A stretch of 64,000 nucleotides of DNA from Dactylorhiza incarnata (GCA_033032865.1 JAWHQI010000273.1:1488001-1552000); one strand, 5' to 3'; shown: positions 1 to 11,685, counted from the stretch's first letter. The notes: generated by a model not told the origin, from the sequence alone. Program-made: numbers and translations.

Positions 1-375
1 ATCCGGGGAAGGGTTGGCTAGAACGGCTTGAGGCCGTATTAGGGGAAGGAACGGCTAAAGCCAACCAGTTCGTGGGGATACAAGTCGGTATAGAAAACAA
101 AAAGAGTCTTTCATATTTTGCTTTGATTTCTAGCGTCATTGAAATCAAAATTTTGTAATCAATTTTATTAATAATAATCATGTCTCTCTTTGTGTAATAA
201 AATTGATTTGTTCTTCATTTCTCTAAATTGTTTATTATCCTCTCCTTTATTATAAAACAATTTAGATCTTTAAACAAAATCACTATTTTGATTTCTAGAA
301 AGTATTTCAAAATATAATTTAAGTTTTTTAAAAACCCTTATTCACCCCCCTCTAAGGGCGCCTACCGATCCAACA
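1..375 (+). mobile_element. 3' end of an S-family (Copia/Sirevirus-like) LTR, cut by the window edge
   Basis: The stretch matches the 3' part of the S1 and S2 LTRs: the 'gcttgaggccgta' and 'ttcgtggggatac' blocks, then the terminal 'cgatccaaca' at 366-375. The rest of the LTR, and presumably the element, lies left of the window. The DNA on its right is an inverted piece of a Ty3-gypsy LTR, so this copy probably inserted there. Confidence 0.75.
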
Positions 376-611
376 ACTGGTGCTTCAAGGAGACCCCTAA
401 TGGGTTAGGGATGCTATGGTGGGGTCAAGGTTCAAGGTGGGGCCCTAAAGTCAAACCTTAGTCTTGGTATCTGAAGATTGCTATTTGCAGACCACTTGGG
501 TTTTCTCCTTCTCACCTAAATTTACATGGTCTTGGGCTCTTCCTATGGTTTTGTCATGACCTAGTCATGACAAAACCAACTTAGGGGTCTAGCTGTTTGG
601 GGGATGTTACA
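376..611 (-). mobile_element. Inverted first ~236 bp of an E2-type Tekay-like LTR
   Basis: Read on the minus strand from 611, the sequence starts TGTAACATCCCCC and follows the start of the E2 3' LTR at 27838, including the palindromic 'tgtcatgac.aggtcatgaca' block. It ends where the S-family LTR begins. It faces the opposite way from the matching LTR body at 612-1648, so this LTR was rearranged or two copies were joined. Confidence 0.7.
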
Positions 612-1648
612 GTAAGAGTACGCAGATGCTCCGCGGTTTTGCGTTGAGGCGTATGATAGGTCTAGGTTAGGTAGTGTGAATACTAACCTAGAGGTGGGCG
701 AGGCCCAACCCACCGCTTCTGTTTGCCACTACGGGAGTATCCTGGGAGTCTTGCTAGCTCTAAAAAGGGGGAACTAAAGGTCTGTGCGCATAGAATTGAG
801 GCGTGTGAGTTGCACTTGTACGAACATAGCATAAACTTCATAACTATGCATGTCATGGCATAAGCATTACATTTCAACCCCTACCCCAATCGTATAAATT
901 GGTTTTGGGACTTTTTATACGATAGGCCTTGCTTAACGACCCCTTGGTCTATAGGTTTGTATGGGCATTCCTATAAATCAATGGTTACTTTTCTATTATA
1001 TACAAGTCTTTACTTACGGCACTTTACTTATTCTTTACCTGCTCTTACTATGCTCTATTACTGCTTCAATTATCTGTATACACATGTGTAGTGGTAGAAC
1101 TTTCCGTAGTTAGATTCACCGTCATTTGCTCTTTGTTATACCCCTTGTTGTCCTCCGCTTCATCCTCCCACACGGTTCCTAGGAGCCATTGGGGGTGGGG
1201 TGGGGAACATAAGGCTTAGTCTTTTTGACTAATGGCCGGTGGACCATATCATTTTAAGGGTTCGAGGAGACGCAGCAGCACTAGAGGCCGGTGTAGATGG
1301 AGGCGGGCCAGTTTATTATAAGAGCACCAGTTCCAGGATTAGTGAGTGATTAGTAGTTTGCTTCCGTGAGTGATCTTGTAGTGATTATATGATATACAGG
1401 GCATGTGCCCTTTTATTATTGTAACATTGTTATTTTAGTTATACCATGTGGACATTTATTATATATAGCATGTGATTTGTGGACTTGAACTTCTATTTGT
1501 TCGTTTATGCTTTTCTTCTTCTGTGATCGATATGACCGGCAGGATCGGCGTTTTGTAGTGGCGACCTTCCCGGGTGAAGGTGTCACCGCAAAGCGGCAGT
1601 TATGGGCACAAGACCCGGGTTTTTGAAGGAAAAAAAGGGGTTCTTACA
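612..1648 (+). mobile_element. 3' part of an E2-type Ty3-gypsy LTR
   Basis: Positions 612 to about 1330 repeat 33089-33839 of the E2 LTR almost base for base over long runs, including 'aaaaagggggaactaaagg' and 'tttttgact'. This copy continues to a proper LTR end, TTCTTACA at 1641-1648, which E2 has lost. A primer binding site follows directly, so this is the 3' end of a 5' LTR. There is no coding capacity. Confidence 0.75.
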
Positions 1649-1651
1649 AAC

Positions 1652-1663
1652 TGGTATCAGAGC
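1652..1663 (+). other. Primer binding site (tRNA-iMet type)
   Basis: TGGTATCAGAGC lies three bases after the LTR end at 1648. This is the usual complement of the initiator-Met tRNA 3' end used by plant Tekay and many Copia elements. The leader after it is lost within about 130 bp, where an S-like LTR fragment begins. Confidence 0.8.
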
Positions 1664-1780
1664 AAACCTCGATCCGAAGAAAAGAAGTCCACAAACCTGC
1701 TCACAAGCTGAAAAGAATGGAAGAGAGCTAACTCACGACATTAACTCTTAACACCGACATTGACTTTCGTTCCCACCAAG

Positions 1781-2414
1781 ATGAAAATGGCATGGAGGGA
1801 AGCTGCCGTGATTGCAGAAGAATTTTGGGAATGATTTGACTCAATGCCAGGCGTTAGACACAACGCCAGCGTTAAGGTTGCCTAAAATGAATGTTTCCAA
1901 AGATGTAGAATCTCTTTCCTGTTTTGAAGATCCGAGCCATTAAAACATTTCTATACTAGTTCAACGCCAGGCATTAGCCTTAATGCCGGCGTTAGCTGCC
2001 AATCCTATAAATTAGTGGATTTTGTCTTCTTCAAGAACTAATGCTAAGGAGCTCTATTCCAACACTCTGAATTATTTGTGAGAGACGTATTTCCAGACCA
2101 CAAAGGATCTCCCACTCAAATTTCAAAAGGAAGAATCAAAGGAGGCTTGGATCAACATGCTAACTCAACGCGAAGAACGCACGCTTGGACTTCAACGATC
2201 TTCAGCGATTCTTCGTCGTCTCCTTCAGATTACCTCATAGGGAGTTTTTATATTTGTCTTTTATATTTATCTTTGTAATCAGTTCGTGAATTCGCCTCGT
2301 GTTGGTGACTATGTTTGGGACTTAGGGAGGAATTCGCCTCGTGTTGGCGACTGGGTCTAGGGAGTAGATCTAGGGGGTGGTCGAGGACTTTCTGGTGATA
2401 GAATGGCTAGAGCG
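1781..2414 (+). mobile_element. Diverged S-family-like LTR fragment
   Basis: It contains the hallmark blocks 'cgcctcgtgttgg.gac' twice (near 2294 and 2337), 'agatctagggggtg' and 'atggctagagcgg' in the same order as the S LTRs. Its palindrome-rich part reads 'aacgccagcgtta' and 'aatgccggcgttag' instead of the S1/S2 version, so it is a related subfamily or an old copy. It stops abruptly at about 2414. An open frame at 2078-2278 inside it has no support as a gene. Confidence 0.55.
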
Positions 2415-2559
2415 GTGATGGCTGGTATTTTAGTAATCATTTTATGCTAATATCTTATTAAATATTTAAATAAATTATCACATTTGTTTGTTGCTTTTAT
2501 AAATTTTGGTAAAAATAATATTTTATGTCCAAATCTTATAGATATTTTTATTTTGTAGG

Positions 2560-2873
2560 ATTACGGCAGGCCTGGGGGGATTCATGTGCAATGTCCCGCG
2601 GTCGCATCCAAGGTTCATATGCAAGTCAAATTCGTCGACATGGTGCTCGGCCGGATCTTTACAATGTTGCTTCGGCAGCCACCAAGTATGCATCGCCACC
2701 ACCATGCAGCATCACCATGTTTGCATGCATGGTGTGCTCGACCACTTCCGCCTCCTCCAAAACCCCGAAAGCGCAACGCCATCGCCGCCAACTTTGAATA
2801 CAACCATGCTCGTCCTAATAATTTCATGTTGTTGCCGCACCCGCTCGAACCTCTCACATGAAATCTTTGCAAG
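2560..2873 (+). other. Exon-like block bounded by AG and GT, unrecognised
   Basis: A GC-rich 314-bp island sits between AT-rich flanks. It follows 'attttgtag' (acceptor-like) and precedes 'gtaaagg' (donor-like). One frame reads from DYGRPGG to a stop at 2859-2861, shortly before the donor. Two other plus frames and one minus frame are also open, so the frame is uncertain, and the His- and Pro-rich translations match no family I know. It may be a non-coding exon, a captured gene fragment or a pseudogene exon. Confidence 0.3.
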
Positions 2874-2882
2874 GTAAAGGTT

Positions 2883-2966
2883 CAAATTTATATATATACA
2901 TATGTTTATGTACTTATATATATATGTGTATATGTACATACATACATATATATATATCTATACTAT
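2883..2966. repeat. TA-rich microsatellite-like tract
   Basis: Runs of (TA)n, ATGTA and ACATA with little other sequence. It directly precedes the possible Helitron 5' end at 2957. Confidence 0.7.
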
Positions 2967-3162
2967 TTTAAAAAGAAATACCGCGGTCTGCGGTTAGCGT
3001 GAATTAAAAATTCGTACAAAAAATCTGCACCCTCAATTATGGTTCGGTTATTCCCAATCGTCCGATTAAATACATAACTCTATATACGCCCTTCTCAAAT
3101 CCTCGCACTCCCTCTCCCCTGGCAAAAACTTTCGCCTCCCTCTGCCTTAACTCAATCACAAG

Positions 3163-3345
3163 CCGCACGAAAGAAGCCCCGCAATTTCTGGCTTCCACCG
3201 TCGTCGTCGAAGGCGTCCAAGCCGTAGAACTTCTAATCCATTGTCGACACAAGCAGCACGAGAGAAGCCCTGCAATTTCTGGCCTCCACCATCGTCATCG
3301 ACGGCGTCCAAGGCGTTGAACTTCTAATCCAAAGTCGAACTCTTC
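3163..3345 (+). repeat. Imperfect ~91-bp tandem duplication
   Basis: The two halves share 'gaagcccYgcaatttctggc', 'tccaccRtcgtc' and 'gaacttctaatcca' at an offset of about 91 bp. They read like a duplicated exon start of a nuclear gene but neither half gives a long open frame. Confidence 0.65.
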
Positions 3346-3478
3346 CAGAGTTCCAGGTAATGTCGAGTTATTTCTCTTAGTTAGGGCATGATGATTTCGC
3401 TTTCTCTTAGTTCCAGGTTTCAATTTCGCCAAAAAATAGATTGCAGTTTTACGCTGCCCCCAGCTTCAAGGTTCTGGC

Positions 3479-3627
3479 CTCCACCGTCCTCCTCTATATT
3501 TTCAGATCTTATCAAGCGCCGGTGATGCCTTCTTCCCCAGTCCGGTTAATGTCGAGGAAATCAGTTCCAGGCTGAAGGCCCTTGCTCATATTGTTAAGAT
3601 CTGAAAATATACAGGAGGACGGTGGAG
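3479..3627. repeat. 33-bp inverted repeat, 83-bp loop
   Basis: The left arm 3479-3511 and right arm 3595-3627 are reverse complements with one mismatch. The loop begins with 'tcaagcgccggtgatg'. A transcript would fold into a long stem. No terminal duplication typical of a MITE is visible. Confidence 0.75.
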
Positions 3628-4135
3628 AAGGACTTTGTTATTGATTTGCATGCTCTTCTTTGTCATGATCAATATGATTTTGCTTTGCTAAAATTTCTCC
3701 ATTTTTAGTTTAATTTTTATTTTGATGTTAAACTTTGTGAATTTGTTTGTATGGAACTACATTGAAACAAAAAAAAAACATTTTTACTGCCCACTAGGTG
3801 TTTGTGTGAATGCTCCAATGACTTGCTCAAGATATTAGAGAACCTATTCTTACTACCCATAACTTACTTCCTCTCGATTCCCATTGGAAGGTCATTTTAT
3901 TTCTTTTAGGAAGATTGCTTTCTTATATGCACATGATTGTCCGCACTCTGCAAATAACTTCGACATTGCCAGAATATCAAATCTGATGCATGTCCCACAT
4001 TTCCTGCCGCCGGAAGGTGAAGCCTTCTTCCACGCCGCCAGTTAACACCGAACTCCTCTCCATCGATAAACCTGAAGCCCTCTTCGACGACGTCGGAAGT
4101 TCCACACTGAAGACTTCCCCTATGGTAAGAACTCC

Positions 4136-4220
4136 TGTAACAACCCAAAATAATAATAATAATAATAATAGGTTTAATTAAATCATTAAAAAAAACTCTC
4201 CCTTATTAACCCCAGCCGAG

Positions 4221-4251
<31 letters not shown>

Positions 4252-6144
4252 TCTTTCTAAATTCCGCAAGCCTCCGCTCGATCCCGCCTCAGCCGCAAAG
4301 CCGCAGCCCTATTCCTCTCCCGATCCCACTCCAGCGCATTCGTTCGCCGCCGACGCTCCCTCCAGCGCCTCCAGCCGCCGCCGATGCTCCCTCCAGCGCC
4401 TCCAGCCGCCGCCGCCGACCCCTCCTGCGCCTTCTCCTCCTGTCGTGGCCGCCGCTTTCTGCCTAGGTCGACGCCAGCGACTCCGCAACCGCCTCCTTCT
4501 CCGGGCCATTTCCTCCTCCTCCAAAGGGGCTGGTAACCTCCTCTTCTCCAAGGGCAGCAGCCATTTATCCCCTTCCTCTCCGTATTGGTCGGCGATTTGC
4601 GAGGGGGACATCTAGGGTTTCTCGATTCAGCCTCCACTCGGAATTTTGAGCCCGGATGCGGTTCCCTTGGGTAAGAATGCCTCCCCATCCCTCGTTTCAG
4701 AGATTTAATAATTTTTGCATGTTGGCTTTGTACCCTAATCATCGAATTTACATCAATCCTTCGCGTATGCCTCGTCCAATCGGCTGATTTTGCATTCTTA
4801 TGATTATTTCTCCGGTACCGCTCGTCGTGTTGGTGGTGGAATCTCTGAAACCCCCTCTGATTTAGGGTTTCTGTCACTCAAGCACCGCCAAGGCCCGGAT
4901 CCGCCGAGGAATCTCCGCTCCCCTCATCCTTGAGGGAGGTAAATTGCTAACCTGCTCTTGAGTTAGTTTTTGCAAAATAACCGTCTTGCTAGCGTATGGT
5001 TTTCTGTTGTCACGTATCAAATATTGCCTGCGATTATTCCTGAACAGGTTCAATAGTGCCTTTGACTTTGCTTACGCCGCCTAGCTACCGCTAGTAGTTC
5101 CTGCTTCACCTTAAGGCAAGTAGAGAAATTCCCTCTCGCTTGAAAACAATAATTTAAGTTCTCTTTCATGTATCTAATTTATTACGAGTTTCTGATAATA
5201 AAAGAATTATCGCTCGTGAGTATGTCGCGTTGTGATAAGAATCTCCTCGGAAAAGACATGAATCACTTAGGTCTTGAGTGTCATAAGCAAATCGTGGAAA
5301 CTAGGGCTTAGGTGGTGCAACGTCTTGATTGCATGGTCACGGTGAGCATGGAATACCCTTATTCTGGTAAGCCTTACACTTGGACTTGAGTGTGAACCAT
5401 GTGTGCCCACTATAAACACCTACGCATTTCATAGATTTCAGCTTATGTCGTTGCAAAACACTTGTTTAGGCTATACTCCGGAGTAGGCTATTTTTTCTTG
5501 ATAGTTTCTGCTTGCTTCAGTTACCTACCTGTTTCACTAGCCTGTTTCAAGAGTTAATTGGTACTTTAGAATTATTTCTGCATGTACTTAAAATTACAAC
5601 TTGTTTTTTATTATTTTCTTGTTCTGAGGCATTTTCCTTCGGTTTGGATTTGCCATAGGGTTCGTGACCGCGCCGTCTGCTCCCTGAGTTTTCTTCGTTC
5701 AGCTGCAGTTTTGCTTGGAGGTTCTATTTTGATTATTGTGTCAGCAGGTTCTATGTATTTTGTTTCAGTACTGTTGGATCTACTTTTCTTGTATTAGTTA
5801 TTGTCAGTCATTTTCTCTGGTATTGTGGACGACTCTTAGGGTGTTTTTGCTTGTATCAGATCATTTTACTTATAGCATTTTACTATTGTGACTCATTTCA
5901 TGTTCATCATTTCAGTATAATGTGTGAAATTTGTTTTTAATGAAAATGCATGAGTTTTAAATCTTTCTTTGTGGCTTCCACATACTTATAAAATATACTA
6001 AATTCTTTTCAAAAGTAATAAATCTAAAACTTTTGTAGCATTTCTATTTCCACCTTAGCAGGCATGGTTCCCTGTTCGCTCATGCCTGTGGCATCACGGC
6101 CCGCCCGAAGTGCGCTCTGACTCTTATCGAGACGGGTCGTGACA
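4136..6144 (+). repeat. E1 5' LTR
   Basis: 2009 bp, from TGTAACAACCC to the end GTCGTGACA. It matches the 3' LTR at 11699-13688 throughout. The main difference is a C28 tract at 4221-4248 where the 3' LTR has seven C. The 206-codon minus ORF at 4257-4877 is Arg/Ala-rich low-complexity sequence and is broken in the other LTR, so I do not call it a gene. Confidence 0.95.
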
Positions 6145-6146
6145 GT

Positions 6147-6158
6147 TGGTATCAGAGG
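6147..6158 (+). other. E1 primer binding site
   Basis: TGGTATCAGAGG begins three bases after the 5' LTR end. It is complementary to the 3' end of tRNA-iMet with one change at the last base. A ~670-bp untranslated leader separates it from the gag start. Confidence 0.85.
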
Positions 6159-6826
6159 CAGGTTGAGCATCTAAAGATAAAATATTTTAAAATTTTTATA
6201 TATTTTGAAATCTATTATGTAAATATACGTGCATGCATCATTCCCTCACTCACTTTGTCGTTGTCTGTTGTTCGAGGCTGAAACACGCACACACTCACTC
6301 ATAAGCATGAGTAGTATGGGTATAAATGTTAAGGGAGTATGGGCAAACTTAACATTTATATGCATATGAATTTCCACTAGGATATACACCGCTTGCGAAT
6401 ATTAAATTATATGGGTGGTTTAATATTTTCAAGTGCGCTGACATTAGAATCATCATGCGCGTGACATGTTAAGTGATATGGGCGCTTAACATAGCATGCG
6501 TATCCATACATGAACATTCTTAAGGATACAATGTAGGCATAAATACATTGCATGCATGACATAACTCATTGCACGAGTGTTAAGCTGAGAGCAACAGATG
6601 ACGATTGTACACACATGGATTTCTTTCAAATCATTCTTCTATCGAACGCGATCCTATCATCGCATTTGCACTTGCATGATTACCACCTAGAGTTGTCCAC
6701 TGAAAATGCTGTAACTATTACATGATTTACATATTCAACAGTATTAGAATGCTTGAACCTGTAGTCTCAATCCTCTAAGCTTAGCTTGACTGTTTCTCTT
6801 ACTTGACTCTTTGTGTTTCTTTCTAG

Positions 6827-8084
6827 ATGACTTCGAAGCGATCGCAACGCAAGCGGGCTACCTCTTCAACGAGAGGAACATCTGGAGATGCCACTGCCCA
6901 GCTGATGAGGCAGATTCTAGAACGTCTCACCCATCTGGAAGAGGATTGTCAAACTCCTGACCCGGCCATTGGTTCCGGCAGTGCAGGGACAGCTAGAGTT
7001 ACCAACACTACTTCCCTTCCTGGAGCCACCCCTCCTGCAACTGATTCTGGGACTGGCTCGCCTGCCGTCACCTTGGTTTCCCCGCTCGTGCCAAGCCTGC
7101 CTGCCCCGCCAGTTGCAATGGCAGATACTCTTGCATTCAAAAGGCTGAATCCGCCGTCTTTCGATGGCAATCGAGACTTCTTCGTGATCACTGAATGGAT
7201 CTCCCAGATGGAGAAGCATTTTGAGTATGCTGGAGTTCCCGAGACCCAAAAGGCCCTCCTTGCGGCCTATCAATTATCTGAGGATGCTTATACTTGGTGG
7301 CTCCAGCGCCGCAGCCTCCCTGATTCTGCCACCTTATCTTGGAGACAGTTCAAGGATGCTCTTATGGAGAACTTCCTCTCTTCCGTGGAACGGGACAAGT
7401 TAGCTGAGAAGTTCCTGTCCCTTCAGCAGACTGGTAGGACAGTGACCGAGTACGCGAGAGAGTTCTCCCGCCTTTCCCTCCTTGCTCCGAAGTTCGTGCC
7501 AGATGAAGACAAAAAGATCAGCCATTTCGTGAAGGGGCTCCATCATGACTTCCGCCAGCTTGTGGTAGCTCATGGCGCCACCACCTACGCAGAGACCGTG
7601 GGAGCCACCTTACACGTGGAAGCTATTGAGTTGGATCGTTCTGCCAAGAAAGCCCAGCATGGAACAAGCAATGCCGCCGCATCTGACCTCAAGCGCAAGG
7701 ATGCTCCAGCTCAACAACAAGGCCCCAGGTCCAAAGAGGTGTGTGCCTTCTGCCACAAGGTGGGCCATGTCGCCCAAGTTTGCTGCTCCCTCCTGAAGAA
7801 ACAGAAGATGGTTGCTCCTGCGCAGCAACCTCAGATGACACTTTCCTCTGCTGCCTCCGTCTGTGCTTTCTGCAAGAGGTCGGGCCACTTGGCAAAGTAC
7901 TGTCGCCGTAAGCAGAAGGCCTGTTTCAAATGTGGGCAGGTGGGGCACCTCATGCTCGACTGCCCCATAAAGGATAGTCCGATCCCCTCTCAACCTCTAC
8001 AAGTTATCCCCGGAGCTCAGGGCAGAGCTGTGCTGAACGTCGTCACTCAGGGCGAGGCGCTCGCCTCTACCGACGTCATCTCTG
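6827..8084 (+). CDS. gag: E1 Gag (capsid and nucleocapsid), first exon of the gag-pol frame
   Basis: Gag packages the element RNA into cytoplasmic virus-like particles. After a variable N-terminus, residues ~120-270 form the retrotransposon Gag (capsid) domain, from WISQMEKHFEYAG to ATLHVEAIE. Three CX2CX4HX4C zinc knuckles follow: CAFCHKVGHVAQVC, CAFCKRSGHLAKYC and CFKCGQVGHLMLDC; most chromoviruses I know carry one. The ATG at 6827 follows a pyrimidine-rich stretch and AG and is the first in frame. Read without splicing, the frame runs on to a stop at 8107 (426 codons). The better model ends the exon at 8084 in DVISG, where a GTACGT donor lies. The frame is uninterrupted. Confidence 0.9.
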
Positions 8085-8181
8085 GTACGTTTTGTGTAAA
8101 ATTTTAAATTTTTTCTGCATTCTTAAATCTGACTTGCCTTAGACGAACAAACTTGCTATGCTTTATGTTTTCCTTTTTTAG
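8085..8181 (+). other. Predicted phase-1 intron between E1 Gag and protease
   Basis: 97 bp, donor G|GTACGT, acceptor after a T-rich tract (TTTTTTTAG), with a branch-like CTGAC inside. Gag and protease lie in different frames. Removing exactly this segment joins them in frame at DVISG-SFRVK with no stop. The same position and phase recur in E3, E5 and E4. Confidence 0.75.
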
Positions 8182-11100
8182 GAAGTTTTAGGGTCAAGAA
8201 TAAGTGGATGCAAATCTTATTTGACTCCGGTGCAACGCACTCTTTTATCGCCCGCCGCATCGTGGACCTTTATAGTTGGCATACTTCGCCACTTGAGGTT
8301 CCTTTTGAGATCTCTGTACCCGGTCATCTGCATCTCTCAACCAGAGGCGTTCTCAATTGCCCGATCCTGCTTGGAGAATTGCAAGTCGTCGCTGACCTCA
8401 TAGTTCTGGATATGATAGAGTTTGACATAATCCTGGGAATGTATTGGTTGGTCGCGTATCGAGCAAAGCTGGACTGTGTGGCGAAGAGGGTCAATCTCAG
8501 CATTAATGGCAAGGAATACATCGTTCATGTTCAGACCCGCAGTCACCTGAAGGTAATCTCTGTTGTACGCGCCACTCGACTTCTTAGCCAAGGATGTTCT
8601 GTCTGCTTCGTTTATGCTTCGCACTCGGATGCTATCTCTCCTCAACTCGAGTCTATTTATGTTGCTTCGGAGTTTCCTGACGTGTTCCCCGCCGAATTGC
8701 CTGGGATGTCTCCTGATCGAGATGTGGAGTTTTGTATTGATGTAGAGCCTGGGACGCGCCCCATATCTAAAGCTCCTTACCGTATGGAATCGTGTGAGCT
8801 AGAAGAACTCAGATCGCAGTTAGACGAATTGCTTGAGCGTGGGTACATTCGCCCTAGCTCGTCACCTTGGGGAGCCCATGTACTCTTCGTGAAAAAGAAG
8901 GATGGATCCATGAGATTGTGCATCGACTATCGAGATCTTAATAAGGTGACCATCAAGAATAAGTACCCCTTCCGTGTGTGGATGATTTATTCAATCAGCT
9001 TAAAGGTAGTACAATCTTTTCCAAGATTGATCTCAGGTCGTGTTACCATCAGCTGAAAATCAAGGACTCTGACATCCCCAGGACGGCCTTCCGGACTCGG
9101 TATGGTCATTTTGAATTTTTGGTGATGTCTTTCGGGTTGACTAACGCCCCTTCCGCATTCATGGACATGATGAACCGTGTCTTCCGTGAGTACCTGGACA
9201 AGTTCATCATCGTCTTCATTGATGATATCCTGATTTACTCCAAGACCCGCGAGGAGCATGCAACGCATCTTAGACTCAGTCTCTCCACCCTTCGTCAGCA
9301 TCAGCTTTATGCAAAGTTGGCAAAATGTGAGTTCTGGCTGGATCGTGTTGCCTTCTTAGGCCACGTCATTTCAGGGGATGGACTTTCTGTTGATCCTGCC
9401 AAGATTTCCGCAGTTATGGACTGGAAGCGACCTTCTACCCCTACCGAGATCCGCAGTTTCCTTGGTTTGGCTGGCTATTACCGACGCTTCGTCAAGGGTT
9501 TTTCCTCTCTTGCTGCCCCCCTGACTCGACTAACTCAAAAGCATGCTAGATTCGAGTGGACAGATCAGTGTGAGCAGTCATTTTCTGAGTTGAAGCAACG
9601 TCTGTGTTCAGCGCCTATTTTAGCCCTCCCGTCAGAAGGGTTGGACTTTTCAGTTTACAATGACGCTTCCGGAGTTGGTTTGGGTTGTTTTCTGCTGCAG
9701 GATGATCGCGTTATTGCTTATGGTTCGAGGTAGTTGAAGGTTCACGAACGCAACTACCCCCCTCATGATCTGGAGTTCGCTGCGGTGGTGTTTGCTCTGA
9801 AGCTTTGGCGTCATTATCTCTATGGCGTGAAGTGTCACTTTTTCACCGACCACCAGAGTTTAAAGTACATCTTTGTTCAGAAGGACCTCAATCTTCGTCA
9901 GAGGCGTTGGCTCGAGTTCGTGGCAGATTATGACTTGCAGCTCACGTATGTTCCTGGTAAAGCCAATTCAGTGGCAAATGCGTTGAGCCGGCATGCCTCC
10001 GTAGCCGCTTTTGCACCCATGTCAGCTATTCTAGCAGCCTTGATTGATGACCTCGATCGGATGGATATATCCATCGCGCCAGAAGGTCATGAAGAGGTTT
10101 CTGTTCCGTTGTGGATAGAGCAGGTGAAGGATTTGCAGCCATCTGATCCCGCACTCCAGCGCATCCGCCGACAGGTTGAACTTGGGACTCTTCCAGATTT
10201 CTCTATCGCTGACGATGTTCTGCATTTTCGAGGCCGCCTCTGCATTCCTGATGTTCCTGAATTGCTCGATAGTATTTGCCGGGAAGCTCACGACTCTCGC
10301 ACATCTAGTCATCCAGGCAATAACAAAATGTATCATGACTTGAAGCAAAACGTTTGGTGGCCTGGTATGAAGAATTATATAGCTCGCTTCATCTCTCGAT
10401 GTCTGACATGCCAGAAGGTGAAAGCTCAGCGTCAGCGTCCTGGTGGTCTTTTGCAGCCCTTGCTATCCCCGAATGGAAGTGGGAAGATGTCTCTATGGGC
10501 TTCATCACGGGTTTGCCCCGTACTCTGAGATGGCATGATGCGATTTGGGTCATAGTGGACCGCATGACGAAGGTGGCTCACTTCATCCCTTACAAGGAAG
10601 GTCACTCTACTGAGAAGATGGCCCGGATTTTTGTCTCTGAGATAGTTAGACTTCATGGGATTCCTCTGCGGATTGTCTCTGATCGTGACTCGAGGTTTGT
10701 TTCGCACTTTTGGAAGGGTTTTCAACAAGCTTTGGGTACCGAGCTCAACCTGAGCACCGCTTATCATCCAAATACCGATGGGCAGACCGAAAGGGTTAAC
10801 CAGATTCTTGAAGACATGCTTCGGTGTTATATTCTGGACTTCAAGGGAGCTTGGGATGAGCACCTACCGTTGGTTGAGTTCGCCTATAACAATAGCTATC
10901 AGGAAAGCCTTAAGATGGCCCCCTTCGAAGCATTGTATGGGCTTCGTTGTAGAACTCCTCTCTATTGGTCAGAAGTTGGTGAGAAGGTGGTGTTGGGCCC
11001 TGAGTTACTTCCGGAAATGGAAGAAGCCACCAAGAAGACTCGTCTTCAGCTCAGTCGTGCCATTGAAAGACAGAGGAAATATGCTAATCAGCGCCGCCGT

Positions 11101-11538
11101 CCGTTGGAGTTTGCAGTAGGTGATCAGGTGTTCTTGAAGGTTTCTCCTACTCCTAGGGTGAAACGGTTTGGTCGCCATCATAAGCTCAGCCCGAGATTTG
11201 TGGGGCCGTACACCATCTCAGAGCGTGTTGGAGGATCTGCTTATCGTTTGGAGTTGCCAGATTCGTTGTCCGTTGTTCATGATGTTTTCCATATCAGTCA
11301 GCTCCGGAAATACATCCATGATCCTAACCGTATCGTTGAAGAAATTCCAGTGATTCCTGAAGCCAATCTTTCCTATCCGGTTGAGCCCACTAAGATCGTC
11401 GAGTATCAAGAGCGCAAGCTTCGAAAGAGGACCATTCCTATGGTGAAGGTACTTTGGATGCATGGCAAGTCTGAGGAGTTCACTTGGGAGCTCGAAGATG
11501 ACATGCGTAGCAAGTATCCGCATCTTTTCTCTTGATCC
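8182..11538 (+). pseudogene. pol: E1 Pol: protease, RT, RNase H, integrase, chromodomain-like tail (lightly broken)
   Basis: This is the replication polyprotein of a Tekay-like element. The protease has the intact active site [10 protein letters not shown] (near 8221). RT carries the catalytic box FIDDILIYS (near 9214). RNase H shows DLEFAAV and FTDHQSLKY, but its last catalytic motif reads VANALSRH where VADALSR is usual. Integrase has the HHCC finger ([15 protein letters not shown]) and the D,D-35-E core (NTDGQTERVNQ region). The C-terminus (IPMVKVLW, TWELED, YPHLF) is chromodomain-like and may steer integration to heterochromatin. Breaks: a frameshift near 8965, a TAG at 9731-9733 where CAG is expected, and a frameshift near 10465. 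The frame ends at 11535-11538. Confidence 0.9.
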
Positions 11539-11685
11539 CGGTATGTCTCCGCTTTTGTTCCTCTCTCTATTTAATTGTCTTTTCAGTTAGTTCTCTTGAC
11601 TTGGATTGCAAACCTTGTTGGAATGAATGTCATCCTAATTTTTCGCCATAAGAGAATTCTCAGAAGTTTCGGGCCGAAACTTTCT

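Larger units (their letters stand above)
2957..4135 (+). mobile_element. Possible Helitron 5' part with gene-like cargo (split by E1)
   Basis: TCTATACTATTTTA at 2957 follows an A and fits the plant Helitron 5' terminus consensus (TCTMTAYTAMYHNW) at all but one position. Downstream is gene-like sequence: a C-rich leader, an imperfect ~91-bp duplication (3163-3345) and an open stretch at 3990-4124 ending ATG|GTAAGA, a good splice donor. E1 inserted six bases after that donor and the sequence resumes at 13694. I found no convincing 3' hairpin plus CTRR end, so the class is tentative and it could be a host pseudogene. Confidence 0.3.

Noticed and set aside
4257..4877. 206-codon minus-strand ORF (and partners at 4309-4611, 11849-12094, 12116-12421)
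   Set aside because: It lies in the E1 LTRs, is Arg/Ala/Glu-rich low-complexity translation of GC-rich repeats, and is broken in the other LTR.
5582..5797. 71-codon hydrophobic ORF, repeated at 13126-13341
   Set aside because: Conservation is due to LTR duplication; no start context or family.
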